From CAVVNP01 sp963800235 (GTDB lineage: Bacteria > Actinomycetota > Acidimicrobiia > Acidimicrobiales > Iamiaceae), in contig CAWDAD010000003.1 in assembly GCA_963800235.1 (NCBI GenBank), positions 434,001 through 498,000 on the forward strand: a DNA stretch of 64,000 bases, in the 5' to 3' direction. Shown here one piece after another: positions 59,859 to 64,000 of the stretch; position 1 is the first letter of the stretch; every line of letters starts with the position of its first letter. Made by a program: the position numbers and the translations under genes. The notes beneath the pieces are model-generated. The model was not told the DNA's origin. It ran no database searches and was given only the letters and a program-made list of their open reading frames with translations.

Positions 59859-60391
59859 CGGCGGCCCTCCGCCCGGCGGCGGGCCAGCACCACATAGGCC
59901 TTGGCCGCCCCCCACTCGATGCCCGGCTGCTGCAGGGCCGGGTCGAGGTCGGCGAACCCGGCCGGGACCAGGTCGTAGACGTCGTCGGGGAAGACGTCCT
60001 CGGCGAAGGCGTCGCGCTCGACCGGCGGGACCCCGGCCGCCTCGAGCACGGCGGTGGGGTACCGGACGGCCCGCCGGAGCAGGGCGAGCGGGTTGCCGTG
60101 CTGGGCGTCGACATCGGTCTCGAGCAGGTGGCGGACCGCCGATCCGACCTCGTCCCGGGCCCGGCGGCCGGCCCGACGGGCGGCATCGGCGAGCTCGTCG
60201 GCGACCTGCCCGTGCCACGCCACCGCCAGGCGGTCGACCTGGCGCTCGACCCACCCGGGCAGGGCGGCCTCGACCCCGTCGGCCAGGCGGGCGGCGGCGC
60301 GGGCCAGCGCGGCCTCGTCCGCCGCCGGACCGCCCGAGCGGTCGTCGCCGCCGGATCGGTCGGTGGTGGGTTCGTCGGTCACGGTCGCCAT
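59855..60391 (-). CDS. Hypothetical soluble protein (178 aa)
   Basis: An acidic, Gly/Asp-rich first ~25 residues, then helices (R-L-A-D-G-V-E-A-A-L-P-G-W-V) and a distinctive C-terminal block V-F-P-D-D-V-Y-D-L-V-P-A-G-F and W-G-A-A-K-A-Y-V-V-L-A-R-R-R. I recognise no domain. ATG 60391 lies 9 bases from the start of the divergent DUF427 gene. Coupled to the receiver-like gene. Confidence 0.75.
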   Translation of the reverse strand: MATVTDEPTTDRSGGDDRSGGPAADEAALARAAARLADGVEAALPGWVERQVDRLAVAWHGQVADELADAARRAGRRARDEVGSAVRHLLETDVDAQHGNPLALLRRAVRYPTAVLEAAGVPPVERDAFAEDVFPDDVYDLVPAGFADLDPALQQPGIEWGAAKAYVVLARRRAEGRR

Positions 60392-60400
60392 GATGTCCCC

Positions 60401-60898
60401 ATGTGGCGCCCCGACCGCATCGAACCGGGCCCGGGCCAGGAGTCGGTGTGGGACTACCCCCGCCCGCCCGGGGTCGAACGCACCCCGGCGCGGATCCGGG
60501 TGGAGCTGGCCGGGGCCACCATCGCCGACACCACCGAGGCCTGGCGGGTGCTCGAGACCAGCCAACCGCCCGCCTACTACCTGCCCCCCGCCGACGTCGA
60601 CCTCGACCGGCTCGAGCGCTCGACCCACGTCACCTTCTGCGAGTGGAAGGGCCTGGCGAGCCACGTCTCGCTGCGGGTCGGCGACCGGTTCGTCGCCGAC
60701 GCCGGCTGGACCTACCCCGACCCCTCCCCCGGCTTCGAGCCGATCCGGGACCACCTGGCCTTCTACGCCCAGAAGCTCGACCGGTGCCTGGTCGACGACG
60801 AGGTGGTCGAGGCCAACGAGGGCGCCTTCTACGGCGGCTGGATCACCTCCCGGGTCGTGGGGCCGTTCAAGGGCGGGCCCGGGACGGCCGGCTGGTGA
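60401..60898 (+). CDS. DUF427 protein (165 aa)
   Basis: Single DUF427 fold: R-I-R-V-E-L-A-G-A-T-I-A-D-T, P-A-Y-Y-L-P-P-A-D-V, F-C-E-W-K-G and a C-terminal F-Y-G-G-W-I-T. Small cytosolic family of unknown function, common in actinobacteria. Its stop overlaps the next GTG by 4 bases. Confidence 0.88.
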   Translation: MWRPDRIEPGPGQESVWDYPRPPGVERTPARIRVELAGATIADTTEAWRVLETSQPPAYYLPPADVDLDRLERSTHVTFCEWKGLASHVSLRVGDRFVADAGWTYPDPSPGFEPIRDHLAFYAQKLDRCLVDDEVVEANEGAFYGGWITSRVVGPFKGGPGTAGW

Positions 60899-61209
60899 GG
60901 ATCCGGGCCCTCTCGGTCTTCGAGGGCGTCGTGTACCACTGCTGGGCCGTCGACCGCGACCGGCCGTGCTCGCCCACCCTCGAGGTCGAGGCGGTGCTGC
61001 GCGAGGGCGACGCCGACGCCGGCCCGATCCTGCTGAGCGTGGCCGAGTACGCGGCGATGGTCGGTGATCGGGCCGTGGCGCACCGCTGCCTCGGGGAGCT
61101 GACGGCCCGGGGTCGGGTCGTCTCCCACCTGGGGGTCGACCACCTCACCTTCCCGTTCTGGACGCCGATCGACACGGGATGCCCCGGTGGGCGTCCGCCG
61201 ACCACCTAA
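60895..61209 (+). CDS. Hypothetical protein coupled to DUF427 gene (104 aa)
   Basis: GTG 60895 overlaps the DUF427 stop. No domain recognised. Features are Y-H-C-W-A-V-D-R-D-R-P-C near the start, a central helix S-V-A-E-Y-A-A-M-V-G and a Pro/Gly-rich end. Codon pattern and coupling support it as real. The 93 bases after it carry the ribosome site of the protease gene. Confidence 0.65.
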   Translation: MRIRALSVFEGVVYHCWAVDRDRPCSPTLEVEAVLREGDADAGPILLSVAEYAAMVGDRAVAHRCLGELTARGRVVSHLGVDHLTFPFWTPIDTGCPGGRPPTT

Positions 61210-61291
61210 CGTCGGGGAGGCCTCCGGCCGGCTCCGACGGGACGGATCCCCGGGGGCGAAGGCCGTGACGGCCCCGAACCACGACCCGCCC

Positions 61292-61299
61292 GGAGGTGA
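61292..61299 (+). promoter_or_regulatory. Consensus ribosome site deciding the TTG start of the protease
   Basis: GGAGGTGA, a near-perfect anti-16S match, lies at the right distance to use TTG 61303. Confidence 0.7.
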
Positions 61300-61302
61300 C
61301 CG

Positions 61303-62913
61303 TTGACGACCTCGCACCGCGCCAAGACCCGCGCCGTGCTGAGCGCGCTGGTCGTCCTCGCCGCGGTCGCCGCCACCACGACCGGCGCCACCGCCCAGAC
61401 ACCGCCGTCGCCGACCTCGACGACGACTGCGCCGGCCCCCTCCTCGTCGGCACCCGCACCGACGACCACCGCACCGACGACCACCGGGCCGACGACCGGG
61501 CCGACCGCGCCGACGACCACCGGGCCGTCACCCGCCCCTGGCCCCACCCCCCAGCCCCGCATCGTGGGCGGGACGACCAGCCAACCGGGTGACGGACCCT
61601 GGACCGTCGCCCTGGTCGACGCCACCCAGTCGGCCTACGCCGGCCAGTTCTGCGGCGGCAGCCTGATCGCCCCGTCGTGGGTGCTCACCGCGGCCCACTG
61701 CACCCGCTACCCGGCGCCGACGACGATCGACGTCGTGACCGGCCGCCAGCTGCTGTCCGGCTCGGGCGGCCAGCGCATCCGGGTGGCCCGGGCCTACGTC
61801 GACCCCGACTACAACCCCTACACCGACGACAACGACCTGGCGCTGCTGCAGCTGACCGACCCCTCGACCAGCCCCACCCTGCCGTTCATGCCCCCCGGCT
61901 TCGAGTCGGCCTACGCCCCCGGCACCGACGCCACCATCTACGGCTGGGGCGACACCAGCGCCACCACCACGCCGTCGTACCCCGACGAGCTCCGCCAGGT
62001 CACCGTCCCCGTGCTGTCGGACTCCACCTGCTCGCAGCCGAGCGTCTACGGCGGCGCCTACCACCCCTCGACCATGCTGTGCGCCGGCTCCTACCCCTTC
62101 GGCGGGAAGGACTCCTGCGACGGGGACAGCGGCGGCCCCCTCGTGGTGCCCTTCGGCTACGGCGTGATCGAGGTCGGCATCGTCAGCTGGGGCGTGAACA
62201 ACCCCTGCGCGCAGGGCGGCTACCCCGGCGTGTACACCCGGGTTCCCGCCTACGCCAACTGGATCTCCCAGGGGAGCCGGTACGGGCCGTTCGACCGCGA
62301 CGCCTTCATCCAGCGGCAGTTCCTCGACTACACGGGCGCCTTCGCCGGCAGCTACCTGTCGTTCTGGCAGTACATCCTGGGCAGCGGCGGCTCCCCCGGC
62401 TCGCTGATCGCCGCCGTCAACGGCACCGACGCCTGGGACCACACCGCCGGGGCGGTCACCCGGCTCTACCGGGCGTACTTCCAGCGCGACCCCGACAGCG
62501 GCGGCCTGGCCTTCTGGATCGGATGGCTGCGGGGCGGGCGCTCCGTCACCGACGTGTCGAACTTCTTCGCCTCGTCGTCGGAGTTCCAGTCGACCTACGG
62601 ATCGCTCGACGACGGCGCCTTCGTCGACCTCGTGTACCAGAACGTGCTCGGCCGGGCCCCCGACTCCGGCGGCCGCTCGTACTGGCTGAACCGCCTGGCC
62701 AACGGCCTGACCCGGGGCGGGATGATGGCCTACTTCTCCGACTCCTCGGAGTTCCGCAACGCCACCGACGCCAAGGTCTCCCGCCTCATCGAGTGGTTCG
62801 GCGCCATGCAGCGGGTGCCCACCGCCGGCGAGCAGTCGTTCCTCGCGGGGCTCACCCTCGAGCAGATCGGTGACGCCATCCCCAACACCGTGGAGTACAA
62901 CGCCCGGTTCTGA
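61303..62913 (+). CDS. Secreted trypsin-like serine protease with DUF4214 tail (536 aa)
   Basis: Sec signal (residues ~8-32), a Pro/Thr/Ser-rich linker (~33-85), then an S1A domain beginning I-V-G-G-T at ~87 with triad blocks L-T-A-A-H-C, D-N-D-L-A-L-L and G-D-S-G-G-P. Two DUF4214-type segments occupy the last ~200 residues (R-D-P-D-S-G-G-L-A-F-W, R-A-P-D-S-G-G-R-S-Y-W). The I-V-G-G N-terminus implies activation by cleavage of the linker, so it is made as a zymogen. DUF4214 is often found in surface or secreted proteins. TTG start with a strong ribosome site. Confidence 0.92.
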   Translation: MTTSHRAKTRAVLSALVVLAAVAATTTGATAQTPPSPTSTTTAPAPSSSAPAPTTTAPTTTGPTTGPTAPTTTGPSPAPGPTPQPRIVGGTTSQPGDGPWTVALVDATQSAYAGQFCGGSLIAPSWVLTAAHCTRYPAPTTIDVVTGRQLLSGSGGQRIRVARAYVDPDYNPYTDDNDLALLQLTDPSTSPTLPFMPPGFESAYAPGTDATIYGWGDTSATTTPSYPDELRQVTVPVLSDSTCSQPSVYGGAYHPSTMLCAGSYPFGGKDSCDGDSGGPLVVPFGYGVIEVGIVSWGVNNPCAQGGYPGVYTRVPAYANWISQGSRYGPFDRDAFIQRQFLDYTGAFAGSYLSFWQYILGSGGSPGSLIAAVNGTDAWDHTAGAVTRLYRAYFQRDPDSGGLAFWIGWLRGGRSVTDVSNFFASSSEFQSTYGSLDDGAFVDLVYQNVLGRAPDSGGRSYWLNRLANGLTRGGMMAYFSDSSEFRNATDAKVSRLIEWFGAMQRVPTAGEQSFLAGLTLEQIGDAIPNTVEYNARF

Positions 62914-62930
62914 GCACCCGGCGAGCGGTG

Positions 62931-63914
62931 TCAGCCGAGCGAGATCGTGCCGAGGGGACCGCTCGCCACTCGGGGCGCGGGGGTGGTCGGCCCGGACCCC
63001 GGTGCGGTCGTCGGCCCCGACGCCGGGACGCTGGAGGTCGCGCCGGTCGTGGACGACGTCGTGGTCGTGGACGTCGCCGTCGTGGTCGTGGACGACGTCG
63101 CCGTCGTGGTCGGCGCCGTCGTGGTGGTGGCGGTCGTCGTGGTGGTGGAGGGGGGCTCCACCGGCTGGGTCACGTACTGCCAGGTGCGCAGGTCGTCGAA
63201 GCGGGCCACGTCGCCGGCGCCGAGGTGGCCGAGGTACCAGCCGGCCCGTCCCGGGTAGACCCACCCGTCGGGCAGCACGACCGTCCCGCCGTGCAGGCCG
63301 TCGCCCCACGCCGGTTCGGCCTCGCCCCCGTGCCAGACCTTCAGGTCGAGCACCGACCCGATGACCCGGGCGCAGAGGTGCCAGGGCAGCGGCTGCAGCA
63401 CGCCGCCGGGGTAGAGCTCGTCGCGCAGGTCGACCTGGCCGACCAGCGTGAAGGGCTGGAGGCTGGAGGTGTCCCAGACGTGCACGTTGAACACCCAGAC
63501 CCCGTAGAACCAGATGTTCTTGGTCACGGTGACCGCCCGCACCCGGCCGAAGGCGGTCGAGAGCCGCAGCACCGCGCCCTGCTGGGTCTCGCCGCCGGTC
63601 GCCTCGCTCCAGGTGGCGCAGGACTGCTCGTCGACGACCTCCGGCCCGTCGATCGGCCAGAAGGCCTCCCGCAGGTTGGTGTCCCGGTTGTCCGGACGGG
63701 CCTGGATCCGGGCCGACCCGGACCCCGAGGTCAGGGTGTAGGTGTCGAACCCGTCGGGGGTGAGCACCACGGTCCGTTGCGCCGGGTCACCGCTGCCGTC
63801 GTAGGTGAGCTGGGGGACGTGGGTGACGCACGCCGCCGCGGCGAACGAGGCGGCGACCGCCAGCACCACCAGCTTGCGTCGGCCCGTCAGGCGCCTGCTC
63901 GGCCCGCTCCCCAT
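62931..63914 (-). CDS. Lipoprotein with Thr-rich C-terminal tail (327 aa)
   Basis: Twin-Arg-containing signal followed by a hydrophobic core and lipobox A-A-A-C at Cys29. The ~200-residue mature domain is beta-rich (V-V-L-T-P-D-G-F-D-T-Y, N-I-W-F-Y-G-V-W-V-F-N-V-H-V) and unrecognised. From about residue 245 the protein is almost pure Thr/Ser/Pro/Ala, encoded by a GTC/GTG-like simple repeat at 63040-63150 on the plus strand. Such tails span the cell wall or carry O-glycans. Convergent with the protease gene, 17 bases apart. Confidence 0.8.
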   Translation of the reverse strand: MGSGPSRRLTGRRKLVVLAVAASFAAAACVTHVPQLTYDGSGDPAQRTVVLTPDGFDTYTLTSGSGSARIQARPDNRDTNLREAFWPIDGPEVVDEQSCATWSEATGGETQQGAVLRLSTAFGRVRAVTVTKNIWFYGVWVFNVHVWDTSSLQPFTLVGQVDLRDELYPGGVLQPLPWHLCARVIGSVLDLKVWHGGEAEPAWGDGLHGGTVVLPDGWVYPGRAGWYLGHLGAGDVARFDDLRTWQYVTQPVEPPSTTTTTATTTTAPTTTATSSTTTTATSTTTTSSTTGATSSVPASGPTTAPGSGPTTPAPRVASGPLGTISLG

Positions 63915-64000
63915 GCGGCGTTGAGGTTACCGGAGCGCAACCCCTGCAGGTCGAGGGTGACGTCGCGGTAGCCGGCCGCCCGCACGGCGGCGACCACCCG
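63887..64000 (-). CDS. larE: C-terminal end of a LarE-like sulfur-transferase (5' part off window)
   Basis: The last 38 codons read V-V-A-A-V-R-A-A-G-Y-R-D-V-T-L-D-L-Q-G then L-R-S-G-N-L-N, the typical end of LarE, an ATP-dependent PP-loop enzyme that donates sulfur to the nickel-pincer cofactor. The catalytic N-terminus lies beyond the window. Its end overlaps the lipoprotein start by 28 bases. Confidence 0.6.
   Translation of the reverse strand, partial: RVVAAVRAAGYRDVTLDLQGLRSGNLNAAWGAGRAGA

Noticed and set aside
1..64000. tRNA, rRNA, IS element, prophage or integrative-element borders
   Set aside because: No cloverleaf, transposase, integrase or att-like duplication was recognised; gene style is uniform.

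Overview
The window is very G+C-rich DNA with dense, mostly co-directional gene runs, many GTG starts and 4-base stop/start overlaps. It reads as a chromosomal segment of an actinobacterium. The coproporphyrin-type haem genes, HelD, a WS/DGAT-type acyltransferase and the T7SS-like locus fit Actinomycetota, and an acidimicrobial (Iamia-like) origin is my best guess from protein style only. No tRNA, rRNA, CRISPR array, transposase or integrase was recognised.

Layout. 1-8.4 kb: a type VII-like secretion locus on the minus strand (an EssC-style FHA/FtsK ATPase, a WXG100 protein, a WXG-headed 229-aa protein, an unknown protein and a WXG-headed alpha/beta-hydrolase), with a divergent FHA protein. 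8.5-14.1 kb: a DUF559 protein facing a very long Lhr helicase gene that carries two palindromic repeat insertions. 14.1-22.7 kb: a cupredoxin lipoprotein, a DtxR-family regulator, then a HelD / UvrD-like helicase / metallo-hydrolase / P450 run. 22.7-29.8 kb: hemE-hemH-cgoX-lnt-DUF445-MOSC, tightly coupled. 29.8-32.9 kb: a glycosyltransferase / methyltransferase / terpenoid-cyclase-fold operon of unknown product. 34-38.2 kb: CoA ligase, APH-like kinase and ACAD10/11-like dehydrogenase, which together resemble a 4-hydroxyacid degradation module. 38.2-38.45 kb: a perfect 80-bp tandem repeat. 38.5-50.3 kb: housekeeping and catabolic genes (methyltransferase, GtrA, GH1, thioesterase, sugar dehydrogenase, cyclase, PAC2, GH26, amidase, WS/DGAT, Nudix). 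50.3-54.3 kb: the amt-glnB-glnD nitrogen-sensing operon. 54.4-59.1 kb: a disulfide reductase, then a REC-SpoIIE / CHASE3 kinase / Rcp1-like signalling trio. 59.2-64 kb: small hypothetical genes, a DUF427 protein, an exported trypsin-like protease, a Thr-rich lipoprotein and the end of a LarE-like gene.

Two properties cut across the window. First, at least thirteen genes have a TANNNT hexamer 6-9 bases before the start codon and no Shine-Dalgarno, the architecture of leaderless transcripts. This decides several starts. Second, single-base frame breaks are concentrated in a few genes (essC-like, the FHA gene, lhr, glnD, amt, the disulfide reductase and one DUF559 gene) while most others are intact. 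Each broken gene still encodes a sensible protein when read across frames, so assembly or consensus error is more likely than decay, but reads are needed to decide.
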